From: Davidsoniella eucalypti | Taxonomy: Eukaryota > Ascomycota > Sordariomycetes > Microascales > Ceratocystidaceae | Length of the DNA: 64,000 nucleotides | NCBI GenBank assembly: GCA_004009845.1 | Contig: RMBW01000020.1 | Location: 248,001 to 312,000 of the forward strand | Direction of reading: 5' to 3' | Shown here: positions 48,308-61,118 of the stretch, piece after piece | How positions within the stretch are numbered: position 1 is the first letter of the stretch | How the letters are laid out: every line of letters begins with the position of its first letter | Position numbers and translations under genes: made by a program | Notes under the pieces: model-generated | The model's database searches: none | Told to the model about the DNA's origin: nothing | What the model saw: the letters and a program-made list of their open reading frames with translations, nothing else

Positions 48308-51300
48308 CCTGACATTTCTAAACAAATCAGAAATGTAGCGCAATATGTTGTGTATTGCCTCACATAACTTACAAGTATCGCAGAAGTTTTCAAAATATTG
48401 AATTGGATGAACATATGAACAGTGTTCCGTTGAGGTAATATTGGATATCAAAGGTAGATAGGTAGATTTAATGATGGTGGTCCCCCTCATGGTTTTTTTC
48501 ATTTTTTTTCATAACTGCAACGATGAATGAAGTCTTATGAAAGCACTCAAGCAGTATTTTGGTTGGTTGGCACTTGTTTTTAATTTAATTTTCTCCCTCT
48601 AACCTCTGATACCCTCTTGGACTGAAATATAAAAAAAAAATTGATTGGAAATTACAGACTTAATTTTGATTTTAAGAGATAGATAGAGTTGATGCTGACC
48701 ATACCAGCAGAAGTAACAGCAATACTATATATAGTGTTATTATTTTAAACCATCATCGGATTATAACAGCCTTCATAGCTCAGTTGGCAGAGCGCGACAC
48801 TAGTACCAAAATAGGAATGTCGAGGTCAGCGGTTCAAATCCGCTTGAAGGCAGTTGATATCTTTTTGCAACTATCGTCAGTTGCAGCTGGTTCTTTTTGT
48901 TTGTTTTTCTTTGCATGTGGTATTTTCTGGTTGTACAACAGTTGACATCCTCGCGCTGAGACACTGGGAAATTGTCAGTGAAGAAGGTTATGAGATACTA
49001 AGAAATCAAGTCATGTAACAGATGCATCGAGTTAAGATGATAGATAAAATGGAATAAACTCATTTGAATGTTAAACTTGTAGCTGGTGAATGTTAAGTGA
49101 TAGAATACATGCAGCAGAGAATGATTATCATGATGTACGGATGTTGTTTTAAATATGTTTCTTTATCCTGCCACTAGCATGGTATTCCAGAGAAATATTC
49201 CAACCTTTCATGTTTTTTACTGATATATCTAATCATTCTCGCTTTGACAAAGCCATTAGATGTATGTATATCTACAAAAGATAAACCATCGGGTTGTACA
49301 TTACTTGTCAAGTTCTGGTAGAGTTCTAAGACGGGTATATTCTGGACCGGCACGGTGATATTTTTTTTTAGGTTCGCTATGATATATTTGAAACGCACTT
49401 TGGAGTCAATGGACAGATGAAGTAAAGGCCAGGAGGAGACCGAGAAACATACATGTAAGGCAATGTAGCGGAGCTAACGTATTACGAAGAGTCGATGAAA
49501 GAAAGAGTTCGTCGAGTGGCAAAGACATGTCAACTAATGTTTCTCAATAACTAGGTCACAAGCTCGGATTTTACATGGTAAGATAAACATTCCTACACGT
49601 ATTAGATGATTTTAGATCCTTATTGTTCTACTTATATTTGCATTTGGAAACATCTCGCGTGATTACATATTACTTGATACTTCATTGCCATATGCTTACT
49701 TCTTTGTTACATGTGGCAATGGTAGCGAGGATGACAAGAAAGCTTGTAGGACAAAAGGGGCTTTCATCATATTTATATCAACTATTAGTCGCTAGTTTAG
49801 TGTCGTTCTTTGCCTTCCAGGAAACTTCCAAAGCCGCTTGTTGCATCTTCAGGATTTGAATACGAAGGACACGAAATGCTTAATTATAAATCATATGTAA
49901 CTAGCAGTGTAATTTAAATATACCGGTGTTTTTGAGCGTTATATTTGGTGTGGTTGTCATCATAAGGCTTATCCAGAAACTGTTACTTTATATAAGCAGA
50001 GCAACTGTGATGACATTTTTGCAATTATATCATTTACCACTCTTACACAAATGTACATTATTGTCTTGAGTATAGAGTTAAGTGTGGTATCAGCCCATGA
50101 AACCACGCCAAATGGCACTGTCTAGCTTGATTATAGTAATGGTTGCGTGACTAGACTAGATGAATATTGAGTAGGTCGTGATCGGTTGATTTTTAGAATC
50201 TTGTGGTACGGATCATTCGGGCTATAATTCCGTTTAGGCAATGCTCCGGGCCCGTGTTTACCTTGATTTTCTTTTCCTTTTTCTCATGTTTAACTAGTAT
50301 ATATATATGTATATATATATTTGCCGATATACCCTTCCGTCTTGACATTTCAGTACATTTATATAAAGCGTCTTTTATCTTGACATTCAATATTTGATAG
50401 AGGCGGTGGGGGAGATGGGTAGGCAACTTGGCGCGGATGTTTGGTTGTCTTCTTTGTTAACATTATTGTTATTCTCTCCCTACGTACCATCGTATGATCT
50501 AAGCCATCCATCTCCTACCTTAGAGGGAGATGAAAGAGGGCAACGACGCACCAGTCGAAACCAAAAAGAAAAGAAAAGAAAAAAGAAAGAAAGAAAAAAA
50601 GAGAGAAAAAAAAGCAATGACCAGTTGAATCAATGTATGAGCTTCTCTACATGCATACCGTCAGGATGGGATGGATGATTTCGATGAAATAGGAACAATA
50701 GCATATGAGCAAAAACCGTTGTCATGAAGGGCTATGAAACTTGATAAGGACACAGGTGAAAGGCTATTGACCCTGAATAACCAGAATAGGAAGCACGGGC
50801 TTTATAAATCCCTTGTTCCAAAGCTAACTCTTATATATGGGCCGCAACTACTCAGGGGAGAAATCATGGGCCACTGTGTTTGTGTAAAGATGACTAAAAA
50901 AGCCTTGCGTTTGTTATCCTTCTTTGTGCATTGTACCTTTTTTTTTTTTTTTTTTTTTTCCTTGGCGCTGAATTGGTCTGGCCGCGCGTCGTTGTCGCAG
51001 ACTTTAAGAAACGAACCACGCTAGGATAATGCACAAACCGGCAGGAAACGTTTTGTTATTTGTTTTCTTGTTTTTGTTCCTGCCAGTTGTCAACGACATA
51101 ATGTACATACAGATTTGTACGTATACAGTAAAATGGAGCTAGTGTAAGAAGACGCACACAGGTGGCTTGGCTGCTTCATTATTGAATTATCGAGGCAAAC
51201 ATTATCAAGGTACTTTGACTGGCTATTTTAGCCTTCTCGATTTTCTCTATACGGTAATTCCAACGAAACACAAGCTTATATCGTTCCATGCATCTTCATA

Positions 51301-54300
51301 AGAGTTTGAATTGGAAAAAAAAAAAAGAAAGAAAAAAAAAAAAAGAAAAAGAAAAAAAACAGACAGTCAGGCAAAGCAAGGTGTCAGGGAAAAGAAAAGG
51401 ATATTCAAACAAGTATGACGTGAACTGGTCCAGAATCTTCGGCTTGCATCTAGCCCAGATCTACATATGATCAATATATGATAACCTTGGCTACTTTGAT
51501 TTAAGGTCACTTAGACACAGGTATACATATATGCACGTCAGGCTTAAAAAGGCTTATAGAGATCATGAAGAAGCAGCATGCGGATTGGAGGAAGCAATAA
51601 GGAAAAATAAGGACCGAACTACAATAATAATGAATAACTTGGTTAATTGGGTGGTTCTCAAGTTCATGACGATAGTGTACCACGGACGTGACCCTACCAC
51701 TACAGCCTAAAGCGGATTCAACCCTAAATATTGTCTGCATGACCTTCCAACAACATTATCCATCATTTGACGCTTATAGAAATCATGATATTTCTTCAAG
51801 AATCGTGCTCAATGCTACGTGGATGTTTGCTTCAATATATTCTCTTACCGTGGTCTAATGTGGAACGGCCCGCTTCAATGGACTCCAACAACTTGGAAAT
51901 GTACACATCGTTTTAGTTTTGTTTCTTTACATGTTTTTTTTAGGTGGCACTTGAATCGCAACTTTTTTGATACTCGGAAAAATAGGCCAAGAGATGGTTG
52001 GCATGTTTCCTCACCTTTGCGGGAACAAAATGCACAGCCAAAGATGTGATCCGACAACCCGTCCAAGCGATTGTTACTCTAGATCCAGGATTAATCGACC
52101 CTGCCTTTCCTTCCATAGTACGTGCTTGCTATGCACTCGCTTGGCGAGGGGGGAAATGGCCAAAGCTTTATTTAACAGGACGGACTCTTTCTTGTTCGTA
52201 GTTGGTATGATAGGTTACATAGCCTCGTTCGTGCGCAGCTCTTCTATGCGTATGCTTGCTTTGGCTGGATTAAGGAGGGCATTGGAGGCAAATAGAGGAA
52301 AAGTAAAATCAAGGAAACGTGAAAGCTAGCAGAGAACAGACATCAATAATGTTGCTGGCTGTCTGGCAAACTAAAGGAGAGCTGATATACATGTTGTAGT
52401 CTTGGCTAGAGCCGCTGATTTCTCCTTCTGTTTTAGGAGCCATATTGCTATAGATACATGGTATAGTTGTATATATGGGATGTGAAAAGACTTGGCATCG
52501 GTAGACACCAACGCGGCATATACATTTAGATAGATTCGGGTAACCAAACAACTGAGTGTCGCTTGATTTATATGACCAGCCATTTACAGCAATCAAACAC
52601 CAAAAGTTTATAGACGGGCCAGTCAACAACAGCGTCTGGTTGTATCAACGTCATTTTCTGGGGTTTTGTATCTTTAATTATTACCGTCTGCTGTTCTGTG
52701 AAATAGGGCCGTTTGGGTGGTGTATTAGGTACAGGTAAAAACCAGTAAAAACCGGAAATCAAAGGACTGTTACCATACTATTGTATATACAAGACAAGTC
52801 TCTCTGTGTACACAACCAGTCAGTTATAAACCAAAGAAGAGAAAACAACGCGTATTGGGTAGTATTGCCCACCACTATGGTTGGTTGGCTGATGGCTGAG
52901 GACGCGTGTACTCTGGGGGGGAAAAATGGTTCTCTTGCTCCAATTTATCTCACGTAGTGCTAACTTCTACTGATAGTGCTTGGTTGGTTACAAGGCGCTT
53001 AGCGGCTGACTTATTAGTAACATTAAAACATCTTATCTATTTTACCAACCTGGACGAGGAGACACAACTACATATGTATGTAAGTACTTATACAGCAGTA
53101 GCTCGTATCATGTTGCTATCAATAAATCGTACAAGAGATTTGACTCTAACCAGATTTTGAAAAAACACAAAATTTAGTCAGACAGTCAAAATCCTAGAGC
53201 TGAGAACAGGGGAAACCTGCTTGATATAAACTTGAGCAACAGACAAGCAGCAAAACGTCATACAATTAATTTGTTTGGGTCAACCACATCATCCATCGAT
53301 CAAGCAGTAATGGAAGGACAAACGCGGTATTCTTTCTTGCTTGCTTGCATTTGGTTCGACCGATTGACAGAGGCTAGACACATGACAGATTGCTCGAATG
53401 GGCAGCGAATGGTAATAACAGGCTCAAGAGGCTGGCATGACTTAGCTGTCGTTGAGATTCGGGATCGGCGCTTGTCTGCTCCCTTCATATCTCATTTTGG
53501 CGCTATAAAGCCGGGTTATTTTTATTTTTATTTTACTTTTTACCTGGTTTTCTTACTTATGATTTCGATACACTAGTCGTTCTTAGCTCCGCAACGTCTT
53601 GCATCAAGAGAGAATCAAAGAGGCAATGATGAAGAATATCCAGACATATACTTTTAACTGCTCTAATGTGCTATCTTAACTCACTCCCGTCTCATACCAA
53701 GCAATCTAAAAGCTAGAGCGTGTTTACTTTAAACATGTAAACAGTGCACTATATGTAGGACGGTAATGTTTGTTGATGTTTCAGATTTCGGGACGGCAAC
53801 AGCGCCAAGTTGGCCCGTAAAGAATTCACTCAGGGCCTTCTTCATAGGACTTTTTTGTGTTCGCTTAAACCGAAGGGATCTTGGATTCTTAGCAAAAGTC
53901 TTGGCTAAGCAAGACGATTTTGTTGGGTTAGCTAACCCTCAGTAAGATAGGGTTGGCGTGTTTATGGTCTCATTGTTGCAGGCGAAGACAATAGTTTCAT
54001 GGCACTGCCGTATCGGTACTGTAAAGTTTAGTTCGTTTGCCTCCCCATGGAGATACATTAGTTAATAGAAACAAAAAAGAACAATTTATGTGGTCGAATG
54101 CGATCTGCTATTGGAAGCGCGTCGTCGGTGGAGCTAGGGTTGAAGGCCACAATTATTGTAATGATTCTTAATAATAAAAAGAACGACGATCCGGCTGAAA
54201 CCTGCTGCAGGATATAACTTTGCCAAGCCGGAAGTTCATCCTTAGCGACGCCTTCTTTTCTTAATCTTAATGCTGTACATACATACATATTGGCCTACAG

Positions 54301-57106
54301 TGATGTTATTTGACGGTATGTGTTTGTATTGGCAGTACCAGTACTTCCCCCGAAGAATGTAAACTAATGTATGGACATAGTGATATTATATCTCGAATAA
54401 GCACTGTCGTCATGTTGAATGGTTGGCCAGAGGAAGTTGGCTTTAGATGCTTGGCAGGGCACATCAAGTCTCAGAACTTGGAATGGATTACATAGTATGA
54501 TCAACAAGTATGAAGGCAGCTCCTTGTGGATTGGGGAATTCTTCGAAGAGTACCAAACACAAGATAGGATGGAGAGAATAGAATGTGCACGGAATGATGG
54601 GCCTCTTATGGGAGGTGCTCGCGTGAGTAGATTCAATATCTATCCGTAGACCGGCATACAGATATGCAATCCAAGACTTGTTTTGGCTCTTTGTGACGAA
54701 TGGTGAAGGGATGTTTGAGTTGTTCGAAGCAATCAAATTAGTAGAAGCTGGCATACATGATAGCATTAGTATGTATCTGGACTGTACCAGCACATATTAG
54801 TGATAAGAAGGAGAGGGGGTGTGTCAGGAACCAAAAAAAAGGAATACAAGCCACACGCTAATTGCTTTGCTCGTATGCGTCTTGGTATACTGTGCGCATG
54901 TACAGATGTATGTTGGTTTATAGTATAGTGGAAACAACCAATGACCTTTGCTTCGTGGTCTTATTTGCTCATATTTGTTACTAGGGACGAAGGACCTGTG
55001 ATCTCAACTAGGTGCTGACACTATCGTTCCTGGTCTACAAAATATACAGCAGAGACAGAGCCTGTTTTTGTAGTCTTTGGAGCCGATCACGTCTCATGTG
55101 GGAAAGGAGTGGTTAAGCCTCGAGCGAAGGAATGAAAAGAAGCAGATGTATGTGTCGAAGTAAGAGACCGAGAAGCCATGAAATAGGTAGTGAGCGAATA
55201 TCAGAATCTTTTGTGCTTTAGGGCGCACGAGGGGTGGAGCTAACTGCACGGAAGTTGACTATCTCTGTATAGTAGAGGAGTAAAAACAGAAGATGATACA
55301 AGAGAAATATCAACATATGGAACTGTGGTACTGCCAACATAGAGAAAACAACTATTAGCAGATTGCAAAGCTGACGAAAGGACGACGACGCCGCGCAGCA
55401 AGATCCATGTCAGTTGGCGGGCAGGGTGGATAAAGTCATATACACCTACATGTAGAAAAACTCGCGTGTTTACAAGCAGATAGTGCCGGCAGAAATAGAG
55501 GTAGCTATTACGAAGTGTTCCAAGTACAGGCCGTGGTATCGCTGACTAACAGCGGCGTCAGCTGTAGAGTGCTATAAGCCCCCGCGTAAAGCTTATGGTC
55601 GGCCGATAAGCAGCCTGCAATGCGCTCGGAATGACTGCATAGTGAGATAAAGAATGCTAAGCAACTGCAGATACTGTATATGTATAATAATGCCGGACTT
55701 AATTTAAAGATAGCAAGGCTCCGAGCTTTCAGGGCTGAGCATATATTTTCCAGCGATGATATGGGCCTTTCTAGCATTAATTAGCATCGGCTTTGGGCTG
55801 TAAACGGGATGAGAATCGAAATGCGCTGTAAAGATGAAGGCGAAGGCTGTGTTTGGGGCTACATTATGGTTTTATTTTTATTTCTACTTTTATTTCATTT
55901 TTGTACTTTATTGATTGATAGACCAGGGGCCTCGTCATTGCTTCAGAATGGGGCGCTTCCTCATTTTTATTTTCCCTTAATTTTTTTGCAGCTACCCCCA
56001 GCAAAACCAGGACAAAAACTACAGTGACAGCCAAAACGAGCAACAGCACCCAAAAAGAGCACTGGGCGGCCAAAAGTCTGTGCGCACACGACAGCCCTGG
56101 AGAGGGGTGTAAGTAGTACTCTAGCACGGCATCGGGCACAATTAGTTGACAGCATAAGGCCCTGGTATGAGCGGTAGCGCTGTTTGGGCAGAACTTCATA
56201 CTAGTCGATAGCTTAAGAGAGTGGAATCTTCAGAGGGAGGAGATGTATACGCAATACCAAAACGGACAGGAATAATGCGTAGAAAAAAGATGTAGTTGCA
56301 GTATCAGGATAGAGAAGGAACCCACGAGCACTGGTTTGACGGGGCCTGCAACTGGAACAGTAGCTACCATGTCCGGGGACTGGGACACGCACGCAACTGC
56401 CACAATCGGCGGACAGATGAAGTCACTACCCTCCAGTCAGTAAAATCTATGGCTGAATATAAGAATATAATGAAGCACAGGTGCTGTTCTTTTGGGTTCT
56501 TTGTTTTCTTGTTTCTTTGTTTTCATTATCAACTCCCGAATCTATCTTGTTTTCTTTATTCTGCCTGTCTATTTCTTTCTAGTGCCCTATCAAGGTGTTC
56601 TAAAGGCCCAAAACTGCCTGATATCCTCGTCTCGCCCCCAGCTCGACCGACCATTCACCCACGCTTATCCGACCTTTGAGCAGATCCATTCGCCTGTCTA
56701 TTTTCTGGACATCGTTGCTGCTTTCCAATCTGCATTGTTCGACGTTGTCTTTGCACATCGGCCATATCTGCTGTTTAAATTCCAGCTGTTGTTGACTCCA
56801 GAAGCTCTGATCCGCCTGTTCTGCTGCTTTGCCCTTTGACAGCCCGAACACATTGCGCTTCGGCTTCTGCACCCTAAGGGCTTTATTCTATCACATTCAT
56901 CTAGGACTCAGCCTCACAGTCTAGATCCAAGCTTGCTTGTCCGTGTACGCCCAGCGTCTTGCTCCTGCACCACATAACACAGCTAAACCATACTGGGCTC
57001 GTATATATAGCGCTATAACGTGTTGCCTATCTGGTTTTTGTACAGCTCTCGAGCTCTTGTCCCCTTTTCTACCATCTAACCCATATCTCACCAACTCTCA
57101 CATACA
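48308..57106. other. Gene-poor region of 8.8 kb, containing only the tRNA gene
   Basis: Apart from the tRNA-Thr gene I find nothing that looks like a conserved gene. Structures seen are two purine tracts on the plus strand (about 50558-50613 and 51305-51360), a run of about 20 T (50938-50960), a TATATA stretch (50299-50320), a gggttagctaaccc palindrome (53934-53947), and C/T-rich DNA from about 56480 on that leads into the next gene. A 111-codon minus-strand frame (56199-55864) has an ATG and one hydrophobic segment but nothing recognisable. Confidence 0.55.
48769..48852 (+). tRNA. tRNA-Thr (anticodon AGU) with an 11-nt intron
   Basis: A full cloverleaf is visible. The acceptor stem GCCTTCA pairs with TGAAGGC. 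The D-arm is GCTC/GAGC around AGTTGGCA. The anticodon stem is CGACA/TGTCG, and the T-arm is AGCGG/CCGCT around TTCAAAT. The discriminator base is A. The anticodon region is 18 nt instead of 7. Removing 11 nt (ccaaaatagga) after position 37 leaves the loop CTAGTAA with anticodon AGT, which reads threonine ACU and ACC codons. The D-loop and TTCAAAT match the internal A and B boxes of Pol III. A T-run (about 48861-48865) follows as a terminator. Confidence 0.93.
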
Positions 57107-58964
57107 ATGCTCCAACAAAAGTCTCCGGCGACAGTCGGGTCGCTTCTTCAAAAGACTATGACCGCTGCCATGATTCTCTCATACCGCTTCAGCCGTGGCG
57201 GCCCCAAACTACTCGCGACCCTTGCTATCACCCTCATGATCACCACTGCCTACCTGACTGGCTTCACAACATCTCGGGAAACACTGTCATCTTTCACTCG
57301 TCCATTGTACAACAAATGGCAGTCCATTGGATCATCCGGAAACGGCACCGCTGGTGGCCTTCGCATGGTTGTCTTTGGCACACCCGATATTGCCTTTAGT
57401 GTTGACATGGTTGCTGGTCGCTCCGATAAGACCTGGACGGAGAAGCTTTGTGAAGAGGTTAGTTTTCGCATTTTAATCCTGCAGTATCACAAAACTATCC
57501 CCATGCTAACGATGCTTAACTATATAGATCAAGTGCAACGAATACATATCGTATGTGCCTACCATCAACAACACTGCTATGGAGGGTATTGATGCCGCCC
57601 TGACTTCTAACTCTGTGTGGAAGCACGCTATTGAAACTGCCACTGGCCCCAAGTACAACTCGGAGGTTCCTGGCTATGACTACACATTCATTCCCGAGCA
57701 ATACCCCGTTCCGAGTCACCCAGATCTGATGGACCAGATGCTGTCATTCATTTCGACGCCTCAGCCTTCCGTGCAGCCCAAGGAAACCCTCTGGGTGTTT
57801 AGCTTTGGAACTTGGGATATCTGGTACCTTTCTGCTCTTCCTCGTGCCTTGGCCACTCACTACATCGACTCACTTGTCATCCGCATCTTCTCACAAATGG
57901 AGTTCCTCTATCAAGAGTCCCTAAACGAGCGCTCCATCGCCTTCTCCGACTTCTGGCATTACTCACCCCAGGATCTGGTTGAGAAGACTCGCAACCGCGA
58001 GGCCAAGTGGAAGAATGAGGAGATGGAGTCTTTCCGTATTCTGATTCCTAAGCTGTTTGATATCTCCATCGCCCCTGGCTGGCACGATGCTCGTCTTGCC
58101 CCCCCTTCACCTCACTCCAAGGCCGAGCAGGAGCGCAACGCTATGTTTTTGACCGACCGCTGGAACGAGCAGATTTCCAAGCACATGGATGCGTGGCAAA
58201 AGACCGTCAACCCCACTACCGACGCCGAGTTTGACATTGTCATTGACTCCATTGCTAACAATGAGCCTAAGAGTGCCTTTGAGCAGACCGCGACTAAGGG
58301 CAAGGGTGGCAAGAAGGGCAAGCGCTCTTCCATCAGAGATACCACTGAGGCTGATGACGCTGCCGAATTCAAACGTATCCACAACGAGCTGACTCAGCGC
58401 TCTTCCGAGAAGCTCGATGCCTTGGCGAAGGCGTCTATTCGCAACGTTGATAAGCCTAAGCAGATTCAGAAACGCTGGCGTCACGCTACCCATACTGCTA
58501 CTGACGGTCAGCCCATTATTGCGCCTTTCCCGCGCCGCGCCGCCGCGCAGTTTGACGGTCAGGTTTTCATCCACGAGGCTATCATTGAGCAGCAGTTCCG
58601 CGAGCGCAACATTTCCGACCACCTGGGCCGTGGCCAGCGCTCTGATATTGACATCGCCGTTTTCGACGAAGTCTGGAAGCCATGTGTGTCCAGCGAGATG
58701 TCGGCTCCCAAGATTAAGACCTGCACCAACCCCCAGGACTTCTTGTTTTTCAGCCTGTTCACTGTGAACCAGCGCGCCGTCGAGGTCATTGCCAACCGCG
58801 CTGGCAAGATCGTATACGATCAGCTGTTTCTGTCCCAGCCAGAGTCCTTCAACGACGACTCGGAAACTTCTGAGGAGAACGTTACAGACAAAAAGTTCAC
58901 CGAGGCCAAGGATATCAAGAAGGAGATGGCCAAGTCGAAGAACGTGGCTAACAAGTCTTCATGA
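57107..58964 (+). CDS. Type II membrane protein with SGNH/GDSL-like domain (putative)
   Basis: Two exons (57107-57457 and 57528-58964; branch site cttaac before the acceptor) give 595 aa. A cytosolic head of about 34 residues precedes one membrane segment (about 35-55, 'LLATLAITLMITTAYLTG'), suggesting a signal-anchored lumenal or secreted-side protein. The lumenal part begins 'LRMVVFGTPDIAF' and later has 'TLWVFSFGTWDIWYLSALPR'. I recall both from fungal proteins with an SGNH-like fold, where they stand in for the GDS and GxND blocks; this assignment is tentative. A Lys/Gly-rich linker ('TKGKGGKKGKRSS') splits the region, and the C-terminus is acidic then Lys-rich. Substrate and pathway are unknown. 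The ATG at 57107 follows a pyrimidine-rich leader. Confidence 0.6.
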
Positions 58965-61118
58965 GTGTTTGTTGTGTTCTTTAGTGTAACATTTTATTCT
59001 CTTTTTGAGTTTTTTTTCCTTCTTTCCATGTCTTTTCTTTCACTTCATTTTTGTTTGCACGGCGTTATAGATGGGCGGATTATTTGCTTTCGTTACTATT
59101 TCTTTTCTTTTGTTTGTTTCTCTGAACGAAACACTACTTGACTCGCATTCTTTGCTTATTTTGATGATATGTCCTGGAACACTGCATTTCCACTATTCAT
59201 ACTCGTTTCTTCTATTTCGAATCTCATATGTTTTATTTATCAACCACGTACTAGATTACCTATAGTGTCCTTTGTCTACAACAGGCAAAGTCGGACGACA
59301 CATACTCAATACCAATAACAACATGAATCTCAGTTTCTTTTTCTCTGCTGCGTAACGTGTGTGACCATGTATCCTCTCTGATCTCTGGTGCCTTGTCAGC
59401 AAAGCATTTACCGGATGGACTGTGTAAGTTAAGACCGCGGCAGTGTATCTTGCCAAGACTGACTAGTCGTTTTATAGACCGGTAATTCTTCATCGAGGAA
59501 GGCGGTCATGATCTGTGGGGTAGTATAGACTATCACCAAGGAAACAAGAAAACATCGGCGTAAGATGCATGGGAAGCCTGTTTGGCGATATTATATAAAC
59601 CACATTGCCCATCGGTTTGTTGGTTGGGTTGTATAGACAGTAGCCCGTGAATGACGTTGTTACTGTAGGTTCAGAGTGGGTTTTCTCAAGCAAAACAATG
59701 ACACGAAAAAACGAAAGGGCTTACAGAAAAGAAGAGAAAAGAGGGAATGCCAAGACCTGCCTTTTCTTCTTCTTAATGCCCTGTCACGATTTCAGGTTGA
59801 TTTTGGGTTTTTTCGTTTCCCCAAGCCCATTCTTTACTAGGCTGTATGACCTATTTGGGCTTTAAGTATCGTTTATTATGGCTTTGTAAATGTTTCAATA
59901 AATGAAAGCTCAACAACGCCTGGATTTTTAGAGGATTCGGGAAAGAAACATGAGCACCTGACCAAGTCATACTGTAATTTTTGTCTTCTCATTTCACATC
60001 TCAAGGACACGATAATTCTAAGCTAAGCTAGAAGAATAAAGATGAAAAGTCACGATGTCGCAGAGATGTGCTGTGCCAAGGATGTGACGGAGAAGAAACC
60101 AAGGGAAGAAAACACCCGTTTGAGGTTGACATGCATCATCTGTTGACACAATAAAACAATGCCTCTTTACTTGGGTAAGCCGTGTATACATATGTATGTA
60201 GGCGAGACTGCTTTTTCGAGTGGGACAAATCTCTCGAGCCGAGACAAGAACGAGCGAGGGTAGGCAATGCCGACATATCAACTTCGAATACGTCCGTCTT
60301 CTTTTCCCGTTGTTTCGCCCTGGGAATTTACTCCTGCCGCAGTCAACCTTGATTTTCCACAGTTTGAACCTTGGCCCGCTACTACTTGTATGTACAGGTG
60401 CATTTCCAGACCCCTAAAAGAGCTGCCAAGACTTTTGAGGTGCGTTGGAGCAGGTCTCGAGACCGGCTGAGTCCACGGGAAGAGAATCCAGCCAGTTGTC
60501 TTCTGAGGAGTCAGTTCAGCCAAGGCCGATCATCATGCAGAGCCAGCAAAGTCGTTTTGCTAGTGGTCGAAGAACAGGAGCCCAACGCTTGCCTGGGGAC
60601 ATTTCGTTCGTTAGGGCTAGCGGAGACGATGGCAGCTTTGGCTACTATTCACACTCCTTATTGTGAAATTGGAGCTGGCCTCAGAATGGGCTTGATATGT
60701 GAAGAAGCTCAAACGTTGGTGGGTTTCCTTAGTGAAGGTGACGTGAGAGAAAGCTACCCGGGATCTATGACTATATTACACCACGGCAGCTGCCCAATGA
60801 GATCCCCATGGGCAAGTAGCAACATAAGTAGTTGCTGTATCTGGTGCTGTACAAATAGACAGGAGCGAGCCTACATGTTTGGAAATATTTTGTTCCTCCC
60901 TTTTCTTTTTCCAATATTTTCTACCGTTTGTTGTGGTACGATACTCGCGATAATCTTGTCAGCATAATCTCTGGAACCAACAAACCTTAATTCTCACCAC
61001 CCTATTATCTTTTATATATCGGACTCCTATCGATACCATATACTGAATATCCAATCATCTTCCACTATAAAATATCTTCACAACATCTTCGTTTGCCGAA
61101 TCTTCATAGCCCATAATA
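58965..61118. other. Intergenic region, 2.15 kb
   Basis: The first ~250 bases are T-rich and probably the 3' UTR of the upstream gene. A 198-codon frame at 60371-60967 begins without ATG, has no recognisable motif and is not called. The last 150 bases before 61119 are C/T- and A-rich, as in a fungal leader. Confidence 0.5.

Noticed and set aside
50558..51360. Possible CRISPR-like or tandem-repeat array suggested by repeated A/G blocks
   Set aside because: There are no regular repeat-spacer units; these are simple purine tracts in a eukaryotic genome.
53232..53576. 114-codon plus-strand frame
   Set aside because: It begins without ATG, has no motif, and ends in a T-rich stretch; no support beyond length.
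55864..56199. 111-codon minus-strand frame with one hydrophobic segment
   Set aside because: It has an ATG but no homology that I recognise, and sits in a gene-poor stretch; one hydrophobic run is weak evidence.
60371..60967. 198-codon plus-strand frame
   Set aside because: It begins at TTG, its composition changes abruptly, and no domain is visible; the first ATG leaves only a short tail.
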